64,000 nt of DNA, taken from assembly GCA_964346145.1 (NCBI GenBank), contig CAYFTL010000007.1:1-64000 (forward strand), given 5' to 3'. Made by a program: the position numbers and the translations under genes. Position 1 is the first letter of the stretch. The number at the start of each line of letters is the position of its first letter. Positions 28,924 to 35,646 of the stretch are shown here, one piece after another. The notes under the pieces are model-generated. The model searched no databases. It worked only from the letters and a program-made list of their open reading frames with translations, and was not told the origin of the DNA. This stretch comes from CAYFTL01 sp964346145. GTDB taxonomy: Bacteria; Bacillota; Clostridia; Christensenellales; Aristaeellaceae.

Positions 28924-29688
28924 TTAAAGCACCTTGCGCAAAAAGTCCTGCGTCCTCGAATTTTGCGGAGAATCAAATATTTGTTCAGGTTTGCCTTCTT
29001 CCACGACCATGCCGTCATCCATAAACAAAACCCTATCGCCCATCTCTCGGGCAAAACCCATTTCGTGGGTAACCACAACCATGGTCATTCCCTCGTTGGC
29101 TAGCTGCTTCATAACGTCCAGCACTTCCCCGACCATCTCGGGGTCCAGCGCCGAAGTAGGCTCGTCAAATAGCAATACATCCGGATGCATGGCCAGCGCG
29201 CGAACGATGGCCAAACGCTGTTTTTGCCCACCTGAAAGCTGGTTGGGCCAGGCGTGGGCCTTGTCTGCTAGCCCTACCCGCTTCAGCAACTCGTGCGCCT
29301 CTTGTTCCGCCTGTTTTTTGTCCAGCTTTTTTATTTTTGTGGGTGCCAACGTAATGTTGTGAATCACCCTCAGGTGAGGAAATAAATTAAACTGTTGGAA
29401 TACCATGCCCATACGCTCTCGCACCTTGTCAATTTTTGTGCGGGGCTTTGTAATATCGACCCCTTCAAAAATAACGCTGCCACCCGTCGGCTTTTCCAAC
29501 AGATTCAGGCACCGCAGAAAGGTGGATTTTCCACTGCCCGATGGCCCGATGATCACCACCACTTCGCCCCGATAAATATTAACATCCACACCTTTGAGCA
29601 CGCCCAGTTTGCCAAAATCTTTGGTCAGCCCGTGGGTGGACAGCAACACTTCTTTGTTTAAAGCGTTATTATGCTTGATACTCTCCAC
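28924..29688 (-). CDS. Polar amino-acid ABC transporter, ATP-binding protein (GlnQ-like)
   Basis: A 254-residue ATPase of the PAAT importer family. Walker A GPSGSGKST, Q-loop VFQQFNLFPHL, signature LSGGQKQRLAIVRALA, Walker B VLLFDEPTSALDPEMVGEVL and switch His in VVVTHEMGFAREMGDRVLFM are all intact. The GTG start at 29688 follows AGGAGG by seven bases and overlaps the permease gene by 20 bp. It powers the permease at 29669 and the binding protein at 30426. Confidence 0.95.
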   Translation of the reverse strand: MESIKHNNALNKEVLLSTHGLTKDFGKLGVLKGVDVNIYRGEVVVIIGPSGSGKSTFLRCLNLLEKPTGGSVIFEGVDITKPRTKIDKVRERMGMVFQQFNLFPHLRVIHNITLAPTKIKKLDKKQAEQEAHELLKRVGLADKAHAWPNQLSGGQKQRLAIVRALAMHPDVLLFDEPTSALDPEMVGEVLDVMKQLANEGMTMVVVTHEMGFAREMGDRVLFMDDGMVVEEGKPEQIFDSPQNSRTQDFLRKVL

Positions 29689-30343
29689 GGCTCATCCTCC
29701 TCTCCAAAATCGCCAACAGGCGGGAAGTCGTGAATGTCAACACGAAGTAAATCAGCGCCGAAATCAACAACGTTTCGATGTACAAATAATTGGTCGATGC
29801 CAGCTTGTTGGCTTGATATGTCAACTCATACACACCGATCGTATACAAAATAGATGATTCCTTAATGATAACTACAAACTCGTTGCCGATGGCTGGCAAG
29901 GTGGTGCGCAGCGCCTGAGGCAAAATAATGTACAACATGGTTTTTGCACGCCCCATGCCCAAAGATCGGGCGGCCTCGGTCTGCCCTCGGTCTATAGACT
30001 GTATTCCTGCGCGAAAAATTTCAGCCATATAGGCAGAACTATTAATCGCCAAGGTCAATATGCCCGCGTTCATCCTGCCCAGCTTAAAGCCCAGCTGCCC
30101 TACCCCGAAATAGATAATCAACAACTGAATCAGCATAGGGGTTCCGCGCAATAATTCCACATAGGCATTAAATATCCAGCGGATCGGCGCAAACTTTACC
30201 GTGCGCAACAGGGCAATGATCATGCCCAGCAACGTGCCGAACACGACTGTGTAAAAAGCCAGCTGCACCGACACCAGCGCACCTTGGACAAATACATCCC
30301 ACTTGGTACTAAATATTTCCCACATCTTCTGAAAAGAAATCAT
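29669..30343 (-). CDS. Polar amino-acid ABC transporter, permease
   Basis: A 224-residue HisM/GlnP-type permease. VFVQGALVSVQLAFYTVVFG starts the PAAT domain. YVELLRGTPMLIQLLIIYFG and the coupling-helix EAA motif in GQTEAARSLGMGRAKTMLYI are diagnostic. About five helices. It is separated from the binding-protein gene by an 81-bp spacer with a hairpin, and overlaps the ATPase gene. Confidence 0.94.
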   Translation of the reverse strand: MISFQKMWEIFSTKWDVFVQGALVSVQLAFYTVVFGTLLGMIIALLRTVKFAPIRWIFNAYVELLRGTPMLIQLLIIYFGVGQLGFKLGRMNAGILTLAINSSAYMAEIFRAGIQSIDRGQTEAARSLGMGRAKTMLYIILPQALRTTLPAIGNEFVVIIKESSILYTIGVYELTYQANKLASTNYLYIETLLISALIYFVLTFTTSRLLAILERRMSRGEYQA

Positions 30344-30376
30344 TCCAATGTTTTCTCCTTGTTTAAATTGTCAAAT

Positions 30377-30403
30377 AAACGACCCGGAGTTACCGGGCCG
30401 TTT
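30377..30403 (-). terminator. Intercistronic hairpin between binding protein and permease
   Basis: An 11-bp stem (AAACGGCCCGG with CCGGGTCGTTT, one G-U, 5-nt loop) lies on the minus transcript between the two genes, with only a weak U tract (ATTTG). It may act as a partial terminator or as a 3' stabiliser that keeps binding-protein mRNA in excess. Confidence 0.55.
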
Positions 30404-30425
30404 GCGCTTCATTGCTTACAACGCC

Positions 30426-31340
30426 TTATTTTCCTTCAGCTTTTTCAGACTCTTTGGTCGCCTGCGCTTCCTCCTGAGAAGCGTCTGCGCCAGCTTCGTT
30501 TTCCAGGTCTTCAGAGGTTTCTTCTTCGGCTACCACTTCGTTTTGAAGCAGTATGCCGTTTTGCTCCAGTGCAACGTCAACCCATTGGTCGAATTCGCCG
30601 CTCGCCTTAACCTTTTCGATGTACGCATTAATCGCTGCCAACAACATTTCGTTGTCGCCTTTGGCTACACCCACCGCGCTTCCGTCACCGCTATACTCTA
30701 CCGGAATCTCTGAGATCACGATATTCGGGTACACGGTCATGTAGCTCTTCGCCACCGTATCAGTAACAATTACTGCATCCACATTTCCCGCATCCAGTTC
30801 CATCATCAACACGGGCATCTTGGGCAACAACACGTGTTCCGTGTTGGGAAACTGTTCTTCAGCAACGGTCTGCTGCAGCGCTCCGGTTTGTGCGCCCAGC
30901 GTCTTTCCGTCCAGGGATTCTACCGTCGTGTATTTTTCCAAATTGTCTTTATGGACCGCCACCACCTGGGTTCCGCTGAAATATGAATCAGAAAAATCAA
31001 TTACCTCTCGGCGTTCAGGCTTTGCAGACATACCCGAAATGATCAAATCGATCTCCCCGGCGTTCAACGCATTGATTAGCCCCGCAAAAGCCTGGTCGGC
31101 AACTTCCAGCTCCACGCCCAATTCTTCTGCCAAACCTTTGGCCAACATCATTTCAAACCCGGCCAGCTCTTCTTCACCATTTTCATTGGTAAAATAAAAC
31201 TCATAAGGTGGGAAATCAACCTGAGAACCTACGATCAACTTGCCCGACTCTTTAATGTCCGAAAGTTTATCGGCATGCGCAGTTCCCACAACGCCCAGCA
31301 CTAACATCAAACACAGCATCATTGTCAACAGTTTTTTCAT
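30426..31340 (-). CDS. Polar amino-acid ABC transporter, substrate-binding protein without lipobox
   Basis: A 304-residue family-3 solute-binding protein. The N-terminus is a signal peptide (KKLLTMMLCLMLVLGVVG, then cleavage around AHA-D), not a lipoprotein signal: no Cys follows the h-region. The fold shows LIVGSQVDFPPYEF, FEMMLAKGLAEELGVELEV, GEIDLIISGMSAKPERREVI and FSDSYFSGTQVV, which contacts the amino acid. After residue 265 there is an acidic low-complexity tail (VAEEETSEDLENEAGADAS, then Glu/Lys/Ser-rich). How it stays near the membrane is unclear. It is the first gene of the operon. Confidence 0.9.
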   Translation of the reverse strand: MKKLLTMMLCLMLVLGVVGTAHADKLSDIKESGKLIVGSQVDFPPYEFYFTNENGEEELAGFEMMLAKGLAEELGVELEVADQAFAGLINALNAGEIDLIISGMSAKPERREVIDFSDSYFSGTQVVAVHKDNLEKYTTVESLDGKTLGAQTGALQQTVAEEQFPNTEHVLLPKMPVLMMELDAGNVDAVIVTDTVAKSYMTVYPNIVISEIPVEYSGDGSAVGVAKGDNEMLLAAINAYIEKVKASGEFDQWVDVALEQNGILLQNEVVAEEETSEDLENEAGADASQEEAQATKESEKAEGK

Positions 31341-31696
31341 TGGAAATTCCTCTCTTCGTTTAAATCTTATAACGCATTATAGTCGCTGTTTTCGCTTCCG
31401 TCAATAGGTTTTATGGAAATTTATTCATTGTTTCGCATATTTTTCAACCAAAACAGCATTATATTCCAGTTTTAATGAATATTATGCATATATACAATAT
31501 TTACATCAACAAATACGTTCTTATCCAATATTGAAATTAAGTTCCAACCAACTTCAGCCTTCCCATCGTCAGTACTACGAAAATCAACAGTTTTCCAGCC
31601 TAATTAAAATCCCAGTCTCAAAGCATCTTTCGTGTATAAAAAAGGTTTCCGGATCAATATCCGGAAACCTTTTTGCTATATTCAGATTTTCTTACC
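31341..31696. other. Intergenic region, 356 bp
   Basis: AT-rich gap between the 5' end of the binding-protein gene and the 3' end of the DeoR gene. It should hold the promoter of the ABC operon, but I see no clear -35/-10 pair. The only confident element is the terminator at 31639-31674. Confidence 0.5.
31639..31674 (-). terminator. Terminator of the BMC operon
   Basis: A perfect 16-bp stem (AAAAAGGTTTCCGGAT with ATCCGGAAACCTTTTT, loop CAAT) lies 22 bp after the deoR stop. Flanking A and T runs allow action in both directions. Confidence 0.85.
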
Positions 31697-32473
31697 TTAA
31701 AAAAGCAATTCTACCTCGTTGGTGGCTAGGTACTGTTTCCAATTTTCCGTCGGCTCTTCATCGGTCACCACNNNNNNNNNNGTCACCACGACATCCACCT
31801 CAGCAATATCACTGATACGCACGAAAGATGTTTTGTCAAACTTTGTGCTATCCACGGCCAAAACACACTTTTTCGCTGCCGCAAAAAAAGCTTTTTTTAT
31901 CTCGGCATCCTGCTCATTGGAATCGGTAATCCCCATTTCCATATCCAAACCCTTACAGGAACAGATCGCAATGTCCACATGGAAAGATTTCACCATGCGC
32001 TCAGCCTGATAGCCCACCAAAGACAACCCACCCTGTTTGAGCTTTCCTCCGGTAGATAACACATTCCAACCCGACTTGTTCACCAGCTCCGGCAAAATTT
32101 CGATGGAGTTGGTAATCAGCGTAATCTTCTTTTTATTAGAAATTTGCTGAACTACCGACAAAGCAGTCGTGCTGGCATCCAGCATCAAATAATCCCCGTC
32201 GGTCACCAAGGAAGCGATCACCGAAGCAATGTGGCGTTTGCCCATCACGTTTGCTTGTTTGCGCACGTTGTAAGGTACATCAACATTAAAGTTTTCGTTG
32301 CGCACCGCGCCGCCATAGGTCTTCTTGGCCAATCCTTCATTTTCCAGTTTTTCCAGGTCCCGTCGAATGGTTTCTTCGGTGACGTTATAATCCTTGGCTA
32401 AATCGCTGACGATAACCTTTCCATCGGCCAGCAGCCTGGCCAATATTTCATTTCGTCTCTCAATAGCCAGCAT
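31697..32473 (-). CDS. DeoR-family transcriptional regulator of the BMC operon (contains an assembly gap)
   Basis: A sugar-phosphate-sensing repressor. The N-terminal winged HTH reads RNEILARLLADGKVIVSDLA followed by TEETIRRDLEKLENEGLAKK and YGGAV. The C-terminal DeoRC domain (NagB-like) holds DYLMLDASTTALSVVQQ, ITLITNSIEILPEL and SLVGYQAERMVKSF. Ten Ns interrupt codons near the end. Removing them and one copy of the flanking 8-mer gives the normal family ending DVVVTDEEP. Its start overlaps the BMC-T stop by 14 bp, so it is the last gene of the BMC operon and probably autoregulatory. Confidence 0.9.
   Translation of the reverse strand: MLAIERRNEILARLLADGKVIVSDLAKDYNVTEETIRRDLEKLENEGLAKKTYGGAVRNENFNVDVPYNVRKQANVMGKRHIASVIASLVTDGDYLMLDASTTALSVVQQISNKKKITLITNSIEILPELVNKSGWNVLSTGGKLKQGGLSLVGYQAERMVKSFHVDIAICSCKGLDMEMGITDSNEQDAEIKKAFFAAAKKCVLAVDSTKFDKTSFVRISDIAEVDVVVXXXXVVTDEEPTENWKQYLATNEVELLF
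31772..31781. other. Assembly gap (10 N) flanked by a duplicated 8-mer
   Basis: The 8-mer GTCACCAC occurs at 31764-31771 and again at 31782-31789, on both sides of the Ns. Removing 18 bp (Ns plus one copy) restores an uninterrupted, in-frame DeoR protein, so the gap probably has no real length. Confidence 0.85.
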
Positions 32474-33041
32474 TTTTTGCTTTCCCCACTTCCTTCACAA
32501 TCGCTTCCCACAACCCTCCGTCCGGGTTGGCAATCACCGCGCTATCCAGATACATATTGGATTCATTGGCGATTTTCTTAGCCTGCTCTATCGCCGCATC
32601 CACCGCTGCGATTTCGCCTGTCAAAAACAAATAAGACTTTCCACACATCCCACGGGCAACTCTAAGTTCGAACAGCTCCACATGGGCCGCCTTAGCCGCC
32701 GCATCCGCCGCAACAAAAATAGCCGCCGCAGAGAAGGTTTCCAGCGTACCCAGCGCTCGCCTTTCTTGGGTTTCTCCCGGATTGCGCAGCGCCTTGAATA
32801 CAGATTCATGGGGATTGCCCAGCACAAAACTATCTATGATGCTCGGCTCAAGCTGCTTGCGCGCAGCCTCAACCGCCTCTTTTACCGCGCCCAATCGTCC
32901 ATCAATAATCACTATATATTTGCCTGGACAAACGGTCTGCGCTTCAATTATTGAAACCGCAGAGGTTTTGAGCATCAAATCTGCTCCCTGCACGCCGGCG
33001 GAAACCGTCACAAATTCCACCATGCCAATAGATCTGCCCAT
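32460..33041 (-). CDS. pduT: BMC-T tandem-domain shell protein, PduT-like with Fe-S cysteine
   Basis: Two BMC domains in one 193-residue chain form a pseudohexameric trimer in the microcompartment shell. Domain 1 runs about residues 4-88 and domain 2 about 97-185. In domain 1 the pore segment is TVCPGKYIVIIDGR; its Cys falls at residue 38 from the ATG at 33041, the same number as the 4Fe-4S ligand of Salmonella PduT (TICPGK). Domain 2 has RGMCGKSYLFLTGE. GGAAG precedes the ATG. A pore Fe-S cluster could pass electrons across the shell, but no PduS or RnfC partner is in the window. Confidence 0.9.
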   Translation of the reverse strand: MGRSIGMVEFVTVSAGVQGADLMLKTSAVSIIEAQTVCPGKYIVIIDGRLGAVKEAVEAARKQLEPSIIDSFVLGNPHESVFKALRNPGETQERRALGTLETFSAAAIFVAADAAAKAAHVELFELRVARGMCGKSYLFLTGEIAAVDAAIEQAKKIANESNMYLDSAVIANPDGGLWEAIVKEVGKAKNAGY

Positions 33042-33152
33042 CAAACTCTTCCTTACCGCATCAGGTCATGATCAAACCCTTACGCTTTTTATCCAAATAA
33101 CCAGTAGCCATGCAAAACCAGCTCGCATACCATTTTTGCACACACCGTTATA

Positions 33153-33425
33153 TTAGTCTAAGCCTATATAATCGTCTATAATTCCTACAATCGCGGCATC
33201 GATGGGCGCATCCTCCTGACCGAGTCCCGTGCGCGCTGCACTGCCTTGGGCTACCAAAACCAACTCGCCGATTCCGGCACCTACATTGTCCACCGCCACA
33301 AAGCGTCCCTGCGCATTGCCCATATGGTGCTGCGGTTCAACTATCATAAACTTGTTGCCAATTAAATTGGAAACTTTGCGGGTAGCCACCACGCTGCCCA
33401 CCACCTTGCCTACGATCATACCCAT
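33153..33425 (-). CDS. eutN: BMC-P pentameric vertex protein (EutN/CcmL family)
   Basis: A 90-residue OB-fold protein that caps the shell vertices. MIVGKVVGSVVATRKVSNLI is the typical opening, followed by KFMIVEPQ, FVAVDNVGAGIGELVLVAQG and DAAIVGIIDDY. The family usually begins at the MIVGK methionine (33419); an ATG two codons earlier is also possible. Only one BMC-P gene is present, whereas some aldolase-type loci carry three. A hairpin precedes it in the transcript. Confidence 0.93.
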   Translation of the reverse strand: MGMIVGKVVGSVVATRKVSNLIGNKFMIVEPQHHMGNAQGRFVAVDNVGAGIGELVLVAQGSAARTGLGQEDAPIDAAIVGIIDDYIGLD

Positions 33426-33453
33426 TCACCCACTTAATTTGTTGTATGGTAAA

Positions 33454-33474
33454 GCGTGCCACCAAACGGCACGC
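33454..33474 (-). terminator. Hairpin between pduL and the BMC-P gene
   Basis: The 7-bp stem GCGTGCC/GGCACGC with a 7-nt loop is flanked by TTT on the minus transcript and by a run of eight T on the plus strand. On the operon strand it looks like a weak attenuator; on the plus strand it is a good terminator that would stop antisense RNA. Confidence 0.45.
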
Positions 33475-33486
33475 ATTTTTTTCGCT

Positions 33487-34137
33487 TTAAACGATGCGCA
33501 CCAAGTCTCCGGTTTTAAGCCCCGAAGCGTTGGCTTCATCGGTGTCAATATGCATTTCCAAAGTAAAACTGTCGTCTACGCGCACCCGTACATTTTCAAA
33601 CACCGTGGCACGCTCGCTCTCTGCCTGTACAGAAATGTTGTCCTTGTCTTTCACGCCGGCAGCCTTTGCATCGGCCGGAGTCATATGAATATGGCGTTTA
33701 GCTACTATGCAGCCTTCCTGAAGATAAATTGCGCCCTTGGGCCCTACGATGGCTATCGGGGCAGATCCACTGATATCGCCCGATTCCCGAAGGGGTGCCG
33801 ATATGCCCAGCTTAAACGCATCAGTCCTGGAAATTTCCACCTGGGATGCGCTACGCACCGGTCCCAAAATGCGCACATTTTCAATCGCACGAAGTTTGGT
33901 GCCCACAATGGTCACCTGTTCGTTGGCGGCAAATTGGCCGCCCATCAAGGTTTTTTTATGGGTCAGCTCGTATCCCGAACCAAAAAGCGTTTCTACATGC
34001 TGCTGTGTCAGGTGAACATGTCTGGCCGAAACCCCTACCGGAATCGCATAACCCGCATTCACCGAATCATTCTGCTGGTTATCTTTCAATGCTTCCAGCA
34101 CCAAGCGGGTAATTCGTTCTATATTTATGCTCTCCAC
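33487..34137 (-). CDS. pduL: Phosphotransacylase PduL with N-terminal encapsulation peptide
   Basis: Converts acyl-CoA plus phosphate to acyl-phosphate plus CoA inside the BMC, recycling CoA. The first 20 residues (SINIERITRLVLEALKD) form an amphipathic helix like those of the other cargo proteins, followed by a linker. Two beta-barrel PduL domains follow with zinc ligands in VSARHVHLTQ, VAKRHIHMTPADA and LEMHIDTDEANA. LGPVRSASQVEISRTDAFKL holds a phosphate/CoA-site Arg. I prefer the GTG at 34137, seven bases after AGGAGG; the GTG at 34143 sits one base from it. Confidence 0.93.
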   Translation of the reverse strand: MESINIERITRLVLEALKDNQQNDSVNAGYAIPVGVSARHVHLTQQHVETLFGSGYELTHKKTLMGGQFAANEQVTIVGTKLRAIENVRILGPVRSASQVEISRTDAFKLGISAPLRESGDISGSAPIAIVGPKGAIYLQEGCIVAKRHIHMTPADAKAAGVKDKDNISVQAESERATVFENVRVRVDDSFTLEMHIDTDEANASGLKTGDLVRIV

Positions 34138-34178
34138 ACTCACGCCTCCTTACAACATATATCAAACGAAAATGTCTC

Positions 34179-34206
34179 TTCGGACGGGAGGATCCTCCCG
34201 TCCGAA
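34179..34206. repeat. Perfect 28-bp palindrome in the BMC operon
   Basis: TTCGGACGGGAGGA is followed at once by its exact reverse complement, with no spacer. It lies between the last BMC-H stop and the PduL start. In RNA it would make a very stable GC-rich hairpin; no U tract follows, so it is more likely an mRNA processing or stabilising element than a terminator. Confidence 0.75.
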
Positions 34207-34225
34207 TGAAACATCAAAGGTTTTC

Positions 34226-34504
34226 TTATTTCAAAATGGGCAAAATTTTCTCAACATCGGCATGAGGGCGCGGAATGACATGAGTAGCTACCAATTCGCC
34301 CAGTTTGCCGGCCGCTGCCGAACCCGACTCTACCGCCGCGTTCACCGCGCCAACATCTCCGCGAACCATAACACTCACCAGGCCAGAACCGATTTTCTCG
34401 GTACCTACCAATTCCACATTTGCCGCCTTCAGCATAGCATCCGCCGCTTCAATCGCCGCTACCAATCCTCTGGTTTCTACCAAACCCAATGCCTGTTGTA
34501 CCAT
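34226..34504 (-). CDS. BMC-H shell protein (PduA/PduJ-like), possible longer isoform
   Basis: A 92-residue hexamer-forming shell protein: QQALGLVETRGLVAAIEAAD, KAANVELVGTEKIGSGLVSV (pore KIGSG), VMVRGDVGAVNAAVESG and ATHVIPRPHADVEKILP. AAGGAGG nine bases upstream supports the ATG at 34504. The frame stays open for 49 further codons upstream, to a GTG (34651) overlapping the stop of the previous BMC-H gene. That extension is polar and Lys-rich (KQPRKKQVHTQKV). A long form may be made, but the internal start is clearly the stronger. Confidence 0.92.
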   Translation of the reverse strand: MVQQALGLVETRGLVAAIEAADAMLKAANVELVGTEKIGSGLVSVMVRGDVGAVNAAVESGSAAAGKLGELVATHVIPRPHADVEKILPILK

Positions 34505-34647
34505 AGTCTTTTCCTCCTTTATGTTGTTGGAAACTTTTTGTGTGTGTACTTGTTTTTTCCTCGGTTGTTTCGTCGCCACGGTTTCCGGCTTATCGGCAGC
34601 CGTGTTTTCCGCAACCTGGTTTACTACCTTTTCTTCCGCCATGGCCT

Positions 34648-34935
34648 TCACCGCCTGTCTATTCTGCTCGCACTCAAATTCATGATGCGAACCGTCTCTT
34701 CGTGGGGGTTGGCAATCACGGCATGGGCGACTGGTGTAATGATGGCCTGCTCTACCGCAGCCTTCACCGCTTCGCTCACCGCCGAAACCGAACCCTCAAC
34801 CACTACTGTTACCAGCCTTCCGCCTAGTTTGCGCTCCCATGTCTTCAGCTCAACCGCGGCAGTTTTGCACATGATATCCAAACAGTCTATGGCCGCCGTT
34901 ACACTGGGCACCTCAATCAATCCATAAGAATCCAT
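34648..34935 (-). CDS. Divergent BMC-H shell protein (pore KLGGR)
   Basis: A 95-residue single BMC domain: SYGLIEVPSVTAAIDCLDIM, CKTAAVELKTWERKLGGRLV, VVVEGSVSAVSEAVKAAVEQ and AHAVIANPHEETVRIMN. The loop lining the pore reads KLGGR instead of the usual KIGSG, placing an Arg where PduA-type proteins have small residues. Two Cys (CLDIMC) lie on helix 1. AAGGAG is ten bases before the ATG. It is translated between two canonical paralogues. Confidence 0.9.
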   Translation of the reverse strand: MDSYGLIEVPSVTAAIDCLDIMCKTAAVELKTWERKLGGRLVTVVVEGSVSAVSEAVKAAVEQAIITPVAHAVIANPHEETVRIMNLSASRIDRR

Positions 34936-34978
34936 TTGATCTTGGCTCCTTCTTTACATGAAATCGCAATCTACTTTC

Positions 34979-35254
34979 TTAAAACTTGGGCAAAATCTTT
35001 TCCACGTCTTCATGAGGGCGCGGAATAACGTGCATTGCCACCAGTTCACCCAGTCGTTGTGCCGCATTGGCTCCCACTTCGGTAGCCGCTTTTACCGCCG
35101 CGACATCGCCGCGAACCAACACGGTAACCAAGCCCGAACCGATTTTCTCGGTTCCAACCAGTACCACCTCAGCCGATTTTACCATCGCATCTGCCGCTTC
35201 AATCGCCGCAGTCAGGCCGCGTGTTTCCACCAACCCTAACGCTTGCTGTGCCAT
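34979..35254 (-). CDS. BMC-H shell protein (PduA/PduJ-like)
   Basis: A 91-residue canonical major shell hexamer: QQALGLVETRGLTAAIEAAD, EVVLVGTEKIGSGLVTVLVR, GDVAAVKAATEVGANAAQRL and MHVIPRPHEDVEKILPKF. It is very similar to the paralogue at 34226 (differences mainly on the outer helices) and carries the same pore KIGSG. GAGGAGG precedes the ATG. Probably the main facet protein. Confidence 0.95.
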   Translation of the reverse strand: MAQQALGLVETRGLTAAIEAADAMVKSAEVVLVGTEKIGSGLVTVLVRGDVAAVKAATEVGANAAQRLGELVAMHVIPRPHEDVEKILPKF

Positions 35255-35319
35255 TATAGTTCCTCCTCGTCATATCGCCACAATTTATATGCCCATTGCG
35301 TTTTTCGCAATTAAGACGC

Positions 35320-35634
35320 CTAATTTTTGTCCAGCCCACTCAGCGCCAGCATTTTTTCAGTGTCTGGCTCGCATTTTGAAATGATGTGCTTGCTGACCAC
35401 TCCGCTAACGCCCAAGGCTGCCTGCTGCGCAGCTTCTACTGCTGCTTTTACCGATTCCACATCGCCACGGAATTTGACCATTACAATCACCGGGACCTTC
35501 AGCGCATCTGCGTTGGCAGGCTTGTTGCGATCAAAAGTTTCAACAGTCACGTTGGCCGCCTTACAACCTGCATCGCATGCCACAAATGCCGCCACCAATC
35601 CGTATACTTCAATGATCCCCACGGCTTTGCTCAT
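35320..35634 (-). CDS. BMC-H shell protein with enlarged pore loop
   Basis: A 104-residue BMC domain: SKAVGIIEVYGLVAAFVACD, AGCKAANVTVETFDRNKPAN, the sequence LKVPVIVMVKFRGDVESVKA, and VSKHIISKCEPDTEKMLALS. The loop after beta 2 is longer than in PduA (FDRNKPANADALKVP), so the pore entrance should differ from its paralogues. Three Cys residues are notable. AAGGGG precedes the ATG. It is the first shell gene after the enzymes, 12 bp from the ADH stop. Confidence 0.92.
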   Translation of the reverse strand: MSKAVGIIEVYGLVAAFVACDAGCKAANVTVETFDRNKPANADALKVPVIVMVKFRGDVESVKAAVEAAQQAALGVSGVVSKHIISKCEPDTEKMLALSGLDKN

Positions 35635-35646
35635 GAATCATACCCC

